A stretch of DNA of 64,000 nt from Adhaeretor mobilis. GTDB lineage: Bacteria > Planctomycetota > Planctomycetia > Pirellulales > Lacipirellulaceae. How positions within the stretch are numbered: position 1 is the first letter of the stretch; each line of letters starts with the position of its first letter. This document shows, one piece after another, positions 37,226-46,928 of the stretch. The stretch covers positions 1,364,001 through 1,428,000 of the forward strand of contig NZ_CP036263.1 in NCBI RefSeq assembly GCF_007741515.1, written 5' to 3'. A model generated the notes under the pieces. That model was not told the DNA's origin. It was given only the letters and a program-made list of their open reading frames with translations, and ran no database searches. Made by a program: the position numbers and the translations under genes.

Positions 37226-38142
37226 TTGCCATGTCGCTCCGTCGACTGGGTTGGATGGTACTCACCTTGTGGGTTGTATTCACCATCTCTTTCTTTCTGA
37301 TGCGTGCCGTGCCCAATGGGCCGTTGAGTAGCGAACGCAATCTCTCGCCGGAGATTGAGAGATTGATGGCCAAGCGGTTTAATTTGGACAAGACACCGTT
37401 CGAGCAGTACCGCATGGAGCTGGGGAATATCCTCAGCGGAGACCTCGGGCATAGCTTTCGATTGAATGACTTCACCGTCGCAGAAGTCATCGAGCAAGGA
37501 TTGCCAATCTCGCTGAGTCTCGGTTCCTTGGCTTTGGCTTTTGCATTGACTTTGGGGCTCATCGCGGGCGTTACCTCGGCGGTCTTTCGAGGGACGCGCT
37601 GGGATACCGGCTTCATGCTGTTGGCCACCACGGGAATTGCGCTCCCAAATTTCGTAATCGCGGGAATCTGTATTCTGGTCTTCGTCTTCTTTTTCTCATG
37701 GTTTCCGGCAGCCGGTTGGGGAAGCTGGCAACATATGGTTCTGCCTGCTTTTTGCTTGGGGCTCCCCTATGCCGCCTCGATTTCTCGAATCTCTAGAACC
37801 AGCATGCTGGACGTGCTTTCGGAAGACTATATACGCACAGCCCGCGCGAAGGGTGTTGGGCCAACGCGTGTTGTCATGGTTCATGCATTGCGAAGTGCGT
37901 TGCTTCCAGTCGTATCCTACTTAGGACCAGCCGTCGCGGGGATCCTCACCGGATCGCTAGTGATTGAACGCGTGTTTGCGATACCCGGTCTGGGGACTCA
38001 CTTTGTCGAAGCAGCCATTCAGGGTGACTACACCTTGGCGATGGGGATGGTGCTACTTTACACAGTACTGCTCTACAGCATGAACTGGCTTGTTGATCTG
38101 TCTTACGCCTTTTTAAACCCCCGCATTTCGGCCCACAGCTAG
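37222..38142 (+). CDS. Peptide ABC transporter permease, OppB/DppB-like
   Basis: 306 residues with six transmembrane segments. The EAA loop for contact with the ATPase is DYIRTARAKGVGPTRVVMVHALR, and GSLVIERVFAIPGLG is the typical family sequence. Overlaps the binding-protein gene by four bases. With the OppC-like gene it forms a heterodimeric channel for oligopeptides. The ATPase subunits (OppD/OppF) are not in the window. Confidence 0.94.
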   Translation: MIAMSLRRLGWMVLTLWVVFTISFFLMRAVPNGPLSSERNLSPEIERLMAKRFNLDKTPFEQYRMELGNILSGDLGHSFRLNDFTVAEVIEQGLPISLSLGSLALAFALTLGLIAGVTSAVFRGTRWDTGFMLLATTGIALPNFVIAGICILVFVFFFSWFPAAGWGSWQHMVLPAFCLGLPYAASISRISRTSMLDVLSEDYIRTARAKGVGPTRVVMVHALRSALLPVVSYLGPAVAGILTGSLVIERVFAIPGLGTHFVEAAIQGDYTLAMGMVLLYTVLLYSMNWLVDLSYAFLNPRISAHS

Positions 38143-38180
38143 TTTTCCACGGTTAGTTTTCTTTCAGGATCAGTCTTTCA

Positions 38181-39452
38181 ATGGAACCCAATCAGGCCGG
38201 TAATTCGCTGGGTAAGGACGCGTGGCGCAAGCTACGTCGCAACCGTGCCGCCATGGGCTCGTTAGTTTGGCTCGTCGTGATCGGCCTGCTGGCTGCTGTT
38301 ACCCCACTCTTGCCGTTGCAGGCACCCGATACGGTTCAGATGGCGGTTCAATATACCGAGCCAACCCTATCGCCAGTTTGGTTGCATACGTTTAATCTCG
38401 ACACCAACGCCATCGCTGAAACGCCGGCACTGGTTGAGCAATATCAAGAAGAGCTGGTCACGCTCCAAGGGATCGCTAGGGAAAAGGAACAAGAACTCGA
38501 CCAGGCGGCCCGTCAGTTGCCAGGTGACACTAGCGTAGAAGAAAGGGCGGAGTCGCTCGCCCCCTACCAAGTCCCTTTCGACGAAGCCTACGAGCTGGCC
38601 CGGCGTAAACATGCCCAGATCGAAGACACGATCCAGGCTCCCTACCGCAAGCTGGGCTTCGCACCCTTGAATGGCATTAGTCGGCAGTTCGTGAAGTGGC
38701 GATACGCTATCTTCGGCAACCGCAGTTTGAATTCCATTTGCGGACGCGATGTCCTAGGACGCGATCTGCTCTCGCGCGTCTTTTGGGGCGCGAGAGTTTC
38801 GCTGGTGGTTGGCCTAGTGGCAACGTTTGTCTCGCTAGTGATCGGCGTGACTTATGGCGCAGTCGCGGGATACTTCGGAGGCTGGATTGACGATGCGATG
38901 ATGCGATTTGTGGATGTGCTGTACTCCGTCCCGTTTATCTTCGTGGTGATCTTTATCATTACCATTCTCGGCGAAGAGAGCGTCGCTCGGGAGTTGGCCT
39001 ACTGGGGAATCGGGCGAATCACGATCTTTTTTGTCGTCGTCGGGGCAATTTATTGGCTCACCATGTCGCGCGTGGTGCGTGGCCAGGTCATCAGCCTCAA
39101 GAACGAACCCTTCATCGAGGCGGCCCGCTCCTTGGGTGCCGGGCACGCCCGGATTATCTTTCGACATATCTTGCCGAATGTGTTCAGCGTGGTGTTGGTC
39201 TACCTCACGCTCACGATCCCCAAAGTGATGCTCTTCGAGGCGTTCCTTTCCTTCCTCGGTCTGGGCGTCGAACCGCCGAACGTCTCCTGGGGCCTCCTGG
39301 CCAACGAGGGAATCAAGGTGATGTCGCCCGTGAAGATCTATTGGTGGTTGATCTTGTTTCCGAGTCTGGCACTGGGGAGCACACTCTTGGCGCTGAACCT
39401 GCTGGGCGACGGGTTGCGCGATGCGCTCGATCCGAAGCTGCGTAAGGAATAG
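38181..39452 (+). CDS. Peptide ABC transporter permease, OppC/DppC-like, with large insert
   Basis: 423 residues, about 120 more than typical OppC. The first transmembrane segment (MGSLVWLVVIGLLAAVTPLLP) is followed by about 130 extra polar, partly coiled-coil residues (EQYQEELVTLQGIAREKEQE ... ARRKHAQIEDTI) before the canonical GRDVLGRDLLSRVFWGARVSL. The EAA loop is NEPFIEAARSLGAGHARIIFRHILPN, and FEAFLSFLGLGVEPPNVSWG is standard. The insert is predicted periplasmic and may contact the enlarged binding protein. Follows OppB by 38 bases. Confidence 0.93.
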   Translation: MEPNQAGNSLGKDAWRKLRRNRAAMGSLVWLVVIGLLAAVTPLLPLQAPDTVQMAVQYTEPTLSPVWLHTFNLDTNAIAETPALVEQYQEELVTLQGIAREKEQELDQAARQLPGDTSVEERAESLAPYQVPFDEAYELARRKHAQIEDTIQAPYRKLGFAPLNGISRQFVKWRYAIFGNRSLNSICGRDVLGRDLLSRVFWGARVSLVVGLVATFVSLVIGVTYGAVAGYFGGWIDDAMMRFVDVLYSVPFIFVVIFIITILGEESVARELAYWGIGRITIFFVVVGAIYWLTMSRVVRGQVISLKNEPFIEAARSLGAGHARIIFRHILPNVFSVVLVYLTLTIPKVMLFEAFLSFLGLGVEPPNVSWGLLANEGIKVMSPVKIYWWLILFPSLALGSTLLALNLLGDGLRDALDPKLRKE

Positions 39453-39530
39453 CGCTACAGAACGAGGACGACTAGTCCCCTGACACAAGCCGTGGGGTTT
39501 GCAGTAGGAAGAATGCCCGAGCGGGTAGCA

Positions 39531-39713
39531 CCGACACTTTCTATCTGCCAGCGATGTCACCTTCTCACACGGACTGCTGGGATAAGTGTCGGTGTGCGGA
39601 GCACTGGAGGATTGCCGGTTCTGCAAATCGAATGCCTCTTGTCCTCAACACCGACACTCGGCCTATCATGCGAGCAAGCAAAAAATATCTTCTTGAGGCC
39701 GGAGTGTCGGTGC
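39531..39713. repeat. Four-arm palindromic intergenic element, copy 1
   Basis: Two inverted-repeat pairs with arms CCGACACTT / AAGTGTCGG and CCGACAC / GTGTCGG; arms start at 39532, 39586, 39652 and 39704. Second copy at 55892-56078 has the same order and almost the same spacing. Shared internal block GTGTGC..AGCAC.GGAGG follows the second arm. Confidence 0.7.
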
Positions 39714-39741
39714 TAACCGAGCACTCTACCAAGGTTGGCAC

Positions 39742-41061
39742 CTACGTCCCAGGTTTCTTAAGCAGTTCCAGCGCCGCAGCGGTGAACGCCTTCACCCCTG
39801 TTTTAATCGTCAACTCCGGATCGGGATAGAACTTCGACGAGTGCAACGAGGGGGGCGGCGTGCCGGACTCCTTGTATTGGTTGAGACGTTCTTGGCTGAC
39901 TGCTCCCAGGCTCATCATGAGAATCGGCACGCCCGCTTTACCGTATCGACCGAAGTCTTCGCCGCCCATTGAGGGCTCTGCATCGTGCAAGTTGTCGGCG
40001 CCTAGCACGCGAGTGATCGCGGGTAGCACGCGCTCGCCCAAGTCGGGGTCGTTCCACAGAGCCGGAGTGCCTTCGCTCACCTCAATCTCGGGCTCCGGAG
40101 CATCTGCGCTGGCGGCGGTCGCGAGGGTTTTTCTCTTGATTGCTTCGATCAACTGCTTGCGTGTCGCTGGGGCGTAGCTGCGAACGGTCAGTTGCAGTTC
40201 GCACTTGTCACCGATTACGTTGTGCTTAGTGCCGCCCTTGATCGAGCCGACGGTTATGACTGCCGGTTCGATCGGTTTCACCTCGCGACTTACGATCGTT
40301 TGCAAGTCGAGCACCAGTCGAGCGGCCATCACCACGGGATCGATCGTGGCGTGGGGGTACGCGCCGTGCCCGCCGCGACCGCGGAGCGTGATATCAACGC
40401 TGTCCACATTCGCCAGCGCGTAGCCAGTGCGGCAAGCGAGCGTACCGGCCGGCCTGTCGGCCGACACGTGTAAGGCGAGGGCAAAGTCGGGACGCGGGAA
40501 CTTCACCAGTAGGCCGTCAGCGAGCATCGCCTTCGCGCCGGCGCCCAATTCCTCAGCCGGTTGGAAGATCGCCACGAGGGTGCCTTGCCAAGCGTCGCGA
40601 TGCGCGACTAGGTAACGCAGCGTGCCAATGAGGTTGGTCATGTGCATGTCGTGCCCACACGCGTGCATCACGCCGACCGTAGCGCCGCGTTTGTCCTTGG
40701 TGCGGACCTGAGACGCGTAAGGCAACTTGGTCTCTTCGACGACGGGTAGAGCATCCATGTCGGCTCGCAATAGCAACGTCGGGCCTGCGCCGTTCTTCAA
40801 CACACCGACAACGCCGTGCCCGCCGACTTCCGGAGTCGTCTGGAAACCGAGACGCTTCAGTTCGGCCGCCATTTTCTTTGCGGTCTCAGCTTCCTGCAGC
40901 GAGAGTTCAGGCGACTGGTGCAGCTCTTTGTAAAGCTGGGTAAGCTGCGCCGACTCACTTTCCAGCCACGCTGCCGGGGACTCAGCCCTGGAGAGGACGC
41001 TCGAAAAACACATAAGTCCCAGCGCAGTAACAACCTGCGAAAAGTGCCGAGCGATTGGCAT
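39742..41061 (-). CDS. Exported M20-family amidohydrolase
   Basis: About 439 residues from the ATG at 41061, which opens a signal peptide (RHFSQVVTALGLMCFSSVLSRA); an in-frame ATG at 41133 would add 24 residues. M20D (hippurate/IAA-amino-acid hydrolase) signatures: LLLRADMDALPVVEETKLPY, MHACGHDMHMTNLIGT (metal-binding Cys/His), FQPAEELGAGAKAML, and GGEDFGRYGKAGVPI. The dimerisation-domain stretch GGHGAYPHATIDPVVMA is also present. Hydrolyses N-acyl amino acids or related amides, probably in the periplasm. Single gene, close to a palindromic element at its 3' side. Confidence 0.92.
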   Translation of the reverse strand: MPIARHFSQVVTALGLMCFSSVLSRAESPAAWLESESAQLTQLYKELHQSPELSLQEAETAKKMAAELKRLGFQTTPEVGGHGVVGVLKNGAGPTLLLRADMDALPVVEETKLPYASQVRTKDKRGATVGVMHACGHDMHMTNLIGTLRYLVAHRDAWQGTLVAIFQPAEELGAGAKAMLADGLLVKFPRPDFALALHVSADRPAGTLACRTGYALANVDSVDITLRGRGGHGAYPHATIDPVVMAARLVLDLQTIVSREVKPIEPAVITVGSIKGGTKHNVIGDKCELQLTVRSYAPATRKQLIEAIKRKTLATAASADAPEPEIEVSEGTPALWNDPDLGERVLPAITRVLGADNLHDAEPSMGGEDFGRYGKAGVPILMMSLGAVSQERLNQYKESGTPPPSLHSSKFYPDPELTIKTGVKAFTAAALELLKKPGT

Positions 41062-41202
41062 GAGTTTCTTGGGAAAATTCGCTGCCAAAGACTTTGCAGA
41101 CCCGAATCGGAAGATTACATTCTTGGCATACATAGAAGCTCGTTCTAGTTCATTTGGTCGCCCGTAAATCTATCGATTGCGAGCGGCCTTTTTTGTGGAC
41201 GG

Positions 41203-41838
41203 TCAGTGTTTGTTCTTGAGTGCAACAAGCTGCGGCACGATCGCCCGAATGGCCCGGCCGCGATGGCTTAGCAGGGACTTGAGATGCGGGCCCAGTTGGC
41301 CGAAGGTGCGGTGGAACTCTAATACTTCAAAGAGGGGGTCGTAGCCGAAGCCATTCGATCCTGAGGGCTCGGTGCGAATGCGCCCGCAGCAATGGTCGAA
41401 GCTCTCTGCACGAACCTCTCCCGAAGGATCCGCAACGGCTACGTGACAGAAGTATCTCGCGGCACGTTTCGCCGCCGAAAGGTCTGCGAGCTCTTTCAAG
41501 AGCTGCGCATTGTTTTCTAGATCGGTAGCCTCGGGCCCGGCAAATCGAGCGGAGTAGATTCCCGGTCGCCCATCAAGCGATTTCACTTCCAAACCGCTAT
41601 CGTCGGCCAGCACCCAACAGCCCAGGTGCTGGGCCTGTTCCGTGGCTTTCTTGCGAGCGTTTTCGGCGAAACTGTCGCCATCTTCGACAACGTCGATGGC
41701 GTTGTCATAATCTGCCAGTGTGCGGATCTCAAATCCATAAGGACCTAAGAGCTGGACAAGTTCTTTGCCCTTGGCAATATTCGTCGTGCCTAGGGTCAGC
41801 AGAAAAGAAGTCTCGCCCATCGAGGGTATCTCGCTCAA
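41203..41838 (-). CDS. rdgB: Non-canonical purine NTP pyrophosphatase (RdgB/HAM1)
   Basis: 211-residue house-cleaning enzyme that hydrolyses dITP, ITP and XTP to monophosphates. Motifs: LGTTNIAKGKELVQLL at the N-terminus (family TxNxxKxxE), WVLADDSGLEVKSLDGRPGIYSARF, SGSNGFGYDPLFEV and LLSHRGRAIRA. All key residues are present. Start at 41838 (MSEIPSMGETS); an ATG six codons later is possible. The IS element begins about 320 bases downstream of the start side, in the gap before the next gene. Confidence 0.94.
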   Translation of the reverse strand: MSEIPSMGETSFLLTLGTTNIAKGKELVQLLGPYGFEIRTLADYDNAIDVVEDGDSFAENARKKATEQAQHLGCWVLADDSGLEVKSLDGRPGIYSARFAGPEATDLENNAQLLKELADLSAAKRAARYFCHVAVADPSGEVRAESFDHCCGRIRTEPSGSNGFGYDPLFEVLEFHRTFGQLGPHLKSLLSHRGRAIRAIVPQLVALKNKH

Positions 41839-41896
41839 GTGAAGTATCGTGCAAGCAATCAGCTTACCACTTCAATAGGGAGACTGCCCAGTACTC

Positions 41897-41911
41897 GTAG
41901 GGTCCGCTGTG
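41897..41911. repeat. Left terminal inverted repeat of the IS element
   Basis: GTAGGGTCCGCTGTG, exact inverted match to 43545-43559. Confidence 0.85.
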
Positions 41912-42161
41912 CGTACCAATGTTTGATTTACCAGCTGTGCGATGGGTACTGTCGAGGGGAGCGAGGCGTACCCACCCACGATTTAGGGTTCTGGTGCGCA
42001 CAGAGGCCGTGAATTTTTCTCAACCGGGCCTGAGGTCCTAGTGCTCGGGGGTTCTTTCTTGAAAGGTTGGTTGTGTCGTTGTTAAACACCCCTGTTTGCT
42101 AAAGTTGCTTGGGATGCTGACGACCCGATGGCGTTGGCATCCTTGCCTGATCATCACAAGC

Positions 42162-43451
42162 TTACCCGGTCGCTTGCCGCCGTAAATCAAGTGTTCTCTG
42201 GAAGTTGTGCGCTAGTGCCTGCCATAAACAGATCGCTCTGGCTTTCAGCAACCCTCGAACCGGGAACTGACCCAGCCCCCGATTCCGACAGCCGGCGTTG
42301 GGGAACTCAGCAGTCGCACTGCGCTGCTGATAGATCTCTTTCGCTGTGGAAGTGCCCATCCGGGCACGCCACCGCTTGACCTCTTCGCTATCGCCTTTCA
42401 CCGGAGCAAACGGGTCGATCCCCTTGGACTCCTTACGTGTTTGCTCCATGATCGGCAGGTACGTTGTGATACCCGCCTGCTCAAGGGCAGTAATGTCGTC
42501 CAGCTTCACGAAGCCCCCATCGGCCAGGTACTGCTCGGGAGCCTGCTGGTAGCGCCGCTCAAGTTGATCAATCAAGGGCTTCATCTGACCACCGTCAGTC
42601 CCCGCATTGACCACATCCACACCAGCAATCACCAGCGTATCGGTCGTCGTCGCAAACTGTACGTTATAGGCCGGACGAAAGCCCCCATCGGCCATCTTCA
42701 TCTTGCGTGCTTCGGGGTCGGTGGTCGAAGCGCGTGCTTCGCTACCAGAACCCTTCTTACGACGCTCCATTTTCGGAACGAGCGTTTCACGCTCTTCTAA
42801 AGCCGCTTCAATACGCTCCTGCCGCTCACGAGCCGCACGCACCCGTGCTGCCTGTTCACGACGGTTCTCAACCCCGACATCTTCTTCGCTCTCCCTCTGA
42901 AGTGTTTCCAGATGTTGCTCCGCCTGGGCGAGGCATTCATCGAGGGTGGGCTTCCTGCGGAAGGAACTCGAACTGGCCGATGCGCGAACACGCATCCCGT
43001 CTTGGGCCAGGCTGTTGAGTTCAATGAGTCCCTGGTGCAGCAGCGTGGCCACGCTTTGAGTGAGCAGGTCGTCGAGAAACTCATGGTGTTGGGTGCGAAA
43101 GTCGCTCAGCGTATGGTAATTCACGCTCACTTCGCCACAGATCCACAGGTAAGCCAAGTGTTCTTGGCAGAGCTTAGCGAGTCGACGAGCGGAGGTGACT
43201 CCCTCGACGGTGGCGAAGAGCCACAACGAGAGGAGAATCTTTGGATCGATCGGATTGCGACCAGCATTCCCATCCACCGCCTTAATCTTCTGATACAAGA
43301 GCGTCAGGTCGAGTCCTTCCACGTAGGCCCAAATCAGTCGCGCTGCGTGATCTTCAGCAAGCAAGTGATCGAGTGCGAGCGGGCGAAACTCGATCTGTCG
43401 TCGCTCAGCACGCTGAAAACGGGCCGTGCCGGTCTGTGTGGTACGTTCCAT
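42162..43451 (-). CDS. IS1182-family transposase
   Basis: About 429 residues from the ATG at 43451; an in-frame start at 43469 adds six. N-terminal helical domain (FRPLALDHLLAEDHAARLIW; NPIDPKILLSLWLFATVEGV; LAKLCQEHLAYLWICGEVSV; LSDFR), then a coiled-coil linker rich in Glu and Arg, and a DDE-type core (AGVDVVNAGTDGGQMKPLID; QYLADGGFVKLDDI). The C-terminus with NRGLGQFPVRGLLKARAICL-type residues and LWQALAHNFQR is typical of the family. It appears intact with no frameshift. The region 41911-42162 inside the element is non-coding. Confidence 0.93.
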   Translation of the reverse strand: MERTTQTGTARFQRAERRQIEFRPLALDHLLAEDHAARLIWAYVEGLDLTLLYQKIKAVDGNAGRNPIDPKILLSLWLFATVEGVTSARRLAKLCQEHLAYLWICGEVSVNYHTLSDFRTQHHEFLDDLLTQSVATLLHQGLIELNSLAQDGMRVRASASSSSFRRKPTLDECLAQAEQHLETLQRESEEDVGVENRREQAARVRAARERQERIEAALEERETLVPKMERRKKGSGSEARASTTDPEARKMKMADGGFRPAYNVQFATTTDTLVIAGVDVVNAGTDGGQMKPLIDQLERRYQQAPEQYLADGGFVKLDDITALEQAGITTYLPIMEQTRKESKGIDPFAPVKGDSEEVKRWRARMGTSTAKEIYQQRSATAEFPNAGCRNRGLGQFPVRGLLKARAICLWQALAHNFQRTLDLRRQATG

Positions 43452-43544
43452 CAAGAACCTCCATCGCAAAGCATGTTAGAATCAAAGCAGTCACCGATTC
43501 TAAATTCTTAGCTGCCGAGTAGGTAGCTGAATAATTCACAAGCT

Positions 43545-43559
43545 CACAGCGGACCCTAC
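43545..43559. repeat. Right terminal inverted repeat of the IS element
   Basis: CACAGCGGACCCTAC, the complement of the left end. Confidence 0.85.
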
Positions 43560-43561
43560 GG

Positions 43562-44767
43562 CTACCGTCGAGCGTACGCCGAGCTAATCCCTGCCCGCTT
43601 GGGCACTTCAACCGGTTGCGGCTGGATGTCGAACGGCAGACCGATGAAACGCTTTGGGTGGAAGCCGTTAGCGACTTGGCCATTGGAAAACTGGCGAGCA
43701 AACTGTTGTTTCACACGTTGTTCCTTGACGATGTCTTCGTGGGCTGGCCGATTGAACAGGTTATTCGGCGTGGCAGCTCCAAAGGTATCGACAATGGTTT
43801 TCGCATCTGGCGTAGCAGGTGCGAGGCGGCCGTCTGCCGTGCGGTGCATCTTGTCAAAGGAACCGACGGTCACATAACTTTCGTAGCGATCATGAAACTC
43901 GTAGGCCTCCCAGCCACGACTCCGCAAGGCGATCGTGAGCTTCTGCGCCTTTTCTGCACCAGTGACGAGTGGATCGTCTTCGGACGCCTTACGGGTTTTC
44001 TTGGTATCGACTTTGTCGACGTCTTCCAGCGACGTACGCCCGCGGAACGTCGCGACTTTGATCGAATACTGTCCAGGGCAATCCAGCAACGAGTGCTTCA
44101 CACCTTCATTCCACCTAGCCACACTTTCATCGACTCCCTTGGGAACGAAGTACTCTTTGGGTAGCAACAAGTTGCGAACCAAGAAGGCATGTCCCATCGG
44201 TCCCTTGGTCGTGGGTTTCGCCTGCGTCATATGCAGGTTCTCAGCCAGTTTTTGGCGAAAGTCGCCTAGGCTTTGATGCGATGTGTCGGTGCCGTCGCCG
44301 GAGAGTGTCTTGGGCCGGAGTGTTTTTATCCGAGCGAGCAACTCCTGGGCATCTGGATCGTTGATCGATGTGAACTCGCCAACAAGCACTGCGTGCTCAA
44401 TAACCGCGTCGCCACGATTGTAACGACGGCGGATCGGCGCTCCGTAGTGATCCAATCCTCGACCCGGGTCGTCTTCTTGTTTGAATGTCTTGCCGTAGTA
44501 GAAAGCTGGCAGGTTGTAGTTGCTGCGCAGTTCCAACACCAAGTCGTGCGCTTGTTGTTCGCCTTCTGGACCGCTGAAGGAACTTGCCAAGATGAGCCAG
44601 GGGCCATTCTGTTGTTTTAGGGCGTAGTCTCCATCTGTCGCTGCTGCGACACGCTTCTGCGGGAGCAACTGCTTCCACAGCGGAGCGGCCTCAGCTTTAG
44701 GTGTGCTGAGGCTTAAGCAACAGAAACTGGCCAGCAAGAGAGCAGTGGATAGGGATCGGTTCTGCAT
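43562..44767 (-). CDS. Exported protein of unknown function
   Basis: About 401 residues from the ATG at 44767, which has AAGGAC six bases upstream and opens a signal peptide (MQNRSLSTALLLASFCCLSL); an open frame continues upstream to 44956 but gives no better start. Two similar segments, GPWLILASSFSGPEGEQQAHDL...SNYNLPAFYYG and GQYSIKVATFRGRT...AQKLTIALRSRGWEAYEFHD with YVTVGSF, look like two SPOR-like peptidoglycan-binding folds (inference). Its stop lies two bases from the IS end, but it is outside the element, so the protein appears complete. Confidence 0.75.
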   Translation of the reverse strand: MQNRSLSTALLLASFCCLSLSTPKAEAAPLWKQLLPQKRVAAATDGDYALKQQNGPWLILASSFSGPEGEQQAHDLVLELRSNYNLPAFYYGKTFKQEDDPGRGLDHYGAPIRRRYNRGDAVIEHAVLVGEFTSINDPDAQELLARIKTLRPKTLSGDGTDTSHQSLGDFRQKLAENLHMTQAKPTTKGPMGHAFLVRNLLLPKEYFVPKGVDESVARWNEGVKHSLLDCPGQYSIKVATFRGRTSLEDVDKVDTKKTRKASEDDPLVTGAEKAQKLTIALRSRGWEAYEFHDRYESYVTVGSFDKMHRTADGRLAPATPDAKTIVDTFGAATPNNLFNRPAHEDIVKEQRVKQQFARQFSNGQVANGFHPKRFIGLPFDIQPQPVEVPKRAGISSAYARR

Positions 44768-45062
44768 AGCGAGGTCCTTGGCGATCTCGTCACAACTTTG
44801 GTGAAGAGGAATCATGCGGTGAAGAAATTCAGCTTTTCGGCGGGAAAAATAGCAAAGTGCCCCTGGCTTCACCAGCCCGATCGCTCGCTCCCAGTGCCGC
44901 TCGAGGGCTTTTTTCGGAGTCTTTTTCCGCAAGAACGCCCCGAAACAGGCGAACATACTCGCGGACAGGTCAGTATAATTCCCTGAGCAAACCCGCTATA
45001 GCTATCGGGGCTCCGCCAGCTTCGGCACGCCACGACGAACTCAAGCTTTACAAGGACAAACC

Positions 45063-46910
45063 ATGCCCAAATCACTGACAGCACTACTAGCATCGCTGAC
45101 TGTTTCCCTATGTCTCGCTCCCGTCTGCTCGTCGGCTAAGGAGGGGAACTCCGCAGTGGCAGACAAAGCTGATGCCGCCAAATCGGCGGACGAGAAACCT
45201 GAGAAGCAGCCCACGAAGATCCGCTTGGCCCACATCGCCATCAAGGGCGAACTGCCCGAGTCACCAGGGCAGATGTCGCTGTTCGGCGATTTGGGCGTCG
45301 ATCTTCGCAAGACGATCGCCCGCATCGATAAGGCGGCCGAGGATGCGAAGATTGATGGCATCATCCTGGAGATTCACAACGGCGTCGGTCGTGGCAAGCT
45401 AAACGAGTTGCGCTCCGCCATCAAACGCGCAAAAGTGAGCGGCAAGAAAGTTTATGCTCATCTCGAAACGGCTATCTCGACACAGTACCAACTGGCAGCC
45501 GCCTGCGACGAGATTGTGATGCCCAGTTCGGGGATGGTGTTTGTGCCCGGTGTTCGTGGCGATTTTACTTTCTACAAGGACATGCTTGCGAAGCTAGGCG
45601 TCGAGGCAGATATGATTTATGTGGGTGAGTACAAAGGCGCTGCAGAATCGCTGATGCGTGACAGCCTCAGCGAACCGGTTCGTGAGAACTTGAGCGCCAT
45701 GATTGATGACCTGTTTGACCAACTCGTGGCGGGTATCGCGGCGGATCGTCAAATGACTGTCGAAGCGGCCCGCGAGGCCATCGACCGTGGACTTCTCACG
45801 GCCGAGGATGCCAAGGAAGCCGGGCTGGTGGACCGATTGGAATATGCGGACGAGTTCCGCGATCGGCTGAAAGGGCAGTACAAAGCCGACAAGCTTGTCT
45901 ATGTCATGAACTACGCGAAGAAAAAGGTCGACACCGATTTCTCAGGCCCGATGGGCATGATGAAGCTCTTCCAAGCCATGCTGGGGGGCGATAGCAAGCG
46001 TACCGCTTCGGGCCCGAAGATTGCCATCGTCTACGCGGTCGGCCCAATCATGTCCGGCAAGAGTGAGAACAGCCCCTTCGGCGGACAGTCGATGGGCTCG
46101 GACACCATCGTCAAGGCGCTCAATGAAGCTGCCGCCGATGAGAACGTCAAAGCGATTGTACTTCGCGTGAATAGCCCCGGCGGATCGGCCCTGGCGAGCG
46201 ACCTCATGTGGCGAGCGACGCAGGCTACCGATAAGCCGATCATTGCCAGCATGGGCGATGTGGCTGCCAGCGGTGGCTACTACATTTCGATGGGTTGCGA
46301 TCGCATTTTCGCCGAGCCGGGCACCGTGACTGGTTCCATTGGCGTCGTCGGTGGCAAAATTGCCATGGGCGGGCTGTACGAAAAGATCGGCATGGATACC
46401 GAATCAATCAGCCGCGGCAAGAACAGCGGTATCTTCTCAGCTACGGAGAAGTTTACCGAAAGCGAACGCGCGGCTATTGAATCAATGATGCAACGCACCT
46501 ACGAGCAATTCACCACCAAGGCTGCCGAGGGGCGAGGCATGGAAATCGAAGCACTCGAGGAGCTTGCCAAGGGGCAAGTGTACACCGGCCGCGACGCGAA
46601 GCGTATCGGGTTGGTCGATGAACTGGGCACGCTCAAGGATGCTGTGCAGGCGGCACGCACCATGGCTGGCCTAGGTGCCGACGACGATGTGCAAATGAAG
46701 ATCCTACCCGAACCTGAGAACCCGTTCGACGCGCTTTTCGGCATGGATTCCGATGCTCAGAAAGAGGTGAGCCTCGAAATGCGATTGCTCGCCGAACTCT
46801 TCGGCAACACGCGTGGGCTCAAAAGCCACCTTCGACAAGTCCTGCAACTGCAACGCGTTTTCCAAGAACCTGTCGCTACGATGATGCCGTTCACGTTGGA
46901 GATTCAATAG
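45063..46910 (+). CDS. sppA: Signal peptide peptidase SppA (67K type)
   Basis: 615-residue double-domain protease IV. Hydrophobic signal at the N-terminus (LTALLASLTVSLCLAPVCSS). The N-terminal domain carries the catalytic lysine in YVGEYKGAAESLMRD; the C-terminal domain carries the nucleophilic serine in SMGDVAASGGYYISMG, and RVNSPGGSALASDLMW is the ClpP-like core. This is the long SppA arrangement in which Ser and Lys lie in different halves. It degrades cleaved signal peptides at the membrane. Start has AAGGAC a few bases upstream. Followed by a REP-like sequence and serS on the other strand. Confidence 0.94.
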   Translation: MPKSLTALLASLTVSLCLAPVCSSAKEGNSAVADKADAAKSADEKPEKQPTKIRLAHIAIKGELPESPGQMSLFGDLGVDLRKTIARIDKAAEDAKIDGIILEIHNGVGRGKLNELRSAIKRAKVSGKKVYAHLETAISTQYQLAAACDEIVMPSSGMVFVPGVRGDFTFYKDMLAKLGVEADMIYVGEYKGAAESLMRDSLSEPVRENLSAMIDDLFDQLVAGIAADRQMTVEAAREAIDRGLLTAEDAKEAGLVDRLEYADEFRDRLKGQYKADKLVYVMNYAKKKVDTDFSGPMGMMKLFQAMLGGDSKRTASGPKIAIVYAVGPIMSGKSENSPFGGQSMGSDTIVKALNEAAADENVKAIVLRVNSPGGSALASDLMWRATQATDKPIIASMGDVAASGGYYISMGCDRIFAEPGTVTGSIGVVGGKIAMGGLYEKIGMDTESISRGKNSGIFSATEKFTESERAAIESMMQRTYEQFTTKAAEGRGMEIEALEELAKGQVYTGRDAKRIGLVDELGTLKDAVQAARTMAGLGADDDVQMKILPEPENPFDALFGMDSDAQKEVSLEMRLLAELFGNTRGLKSHLRQVLQLQRVFQEPVATMMPFTLEIQ

Positions 46911-46928
46911 TCTTTGGGAATTGAGCAG

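Larger units (their letters stand above)
41897..43559 (-). mobile_element. IS1182-family insertion sequence
   Basis: About 1.66 kb bounded by perfect terminal inverted repeats GTAGGGTCCGCTGTG (41897-41911) and its complement (43545-43559), extendable by one base on each side. It contains one transposase gene on the minus strand. No obvious target duplication is visible. The right end lies two bases from the stop codon of the next gene. Confidence 0.85.

Noticed and set aside
39492..39829. Small frames with SVGVRSTGG or KCRCAEHWR, similar to frames at 55881-56182
   Set aside because: They come from the four-arm palindromic element, not from genes.
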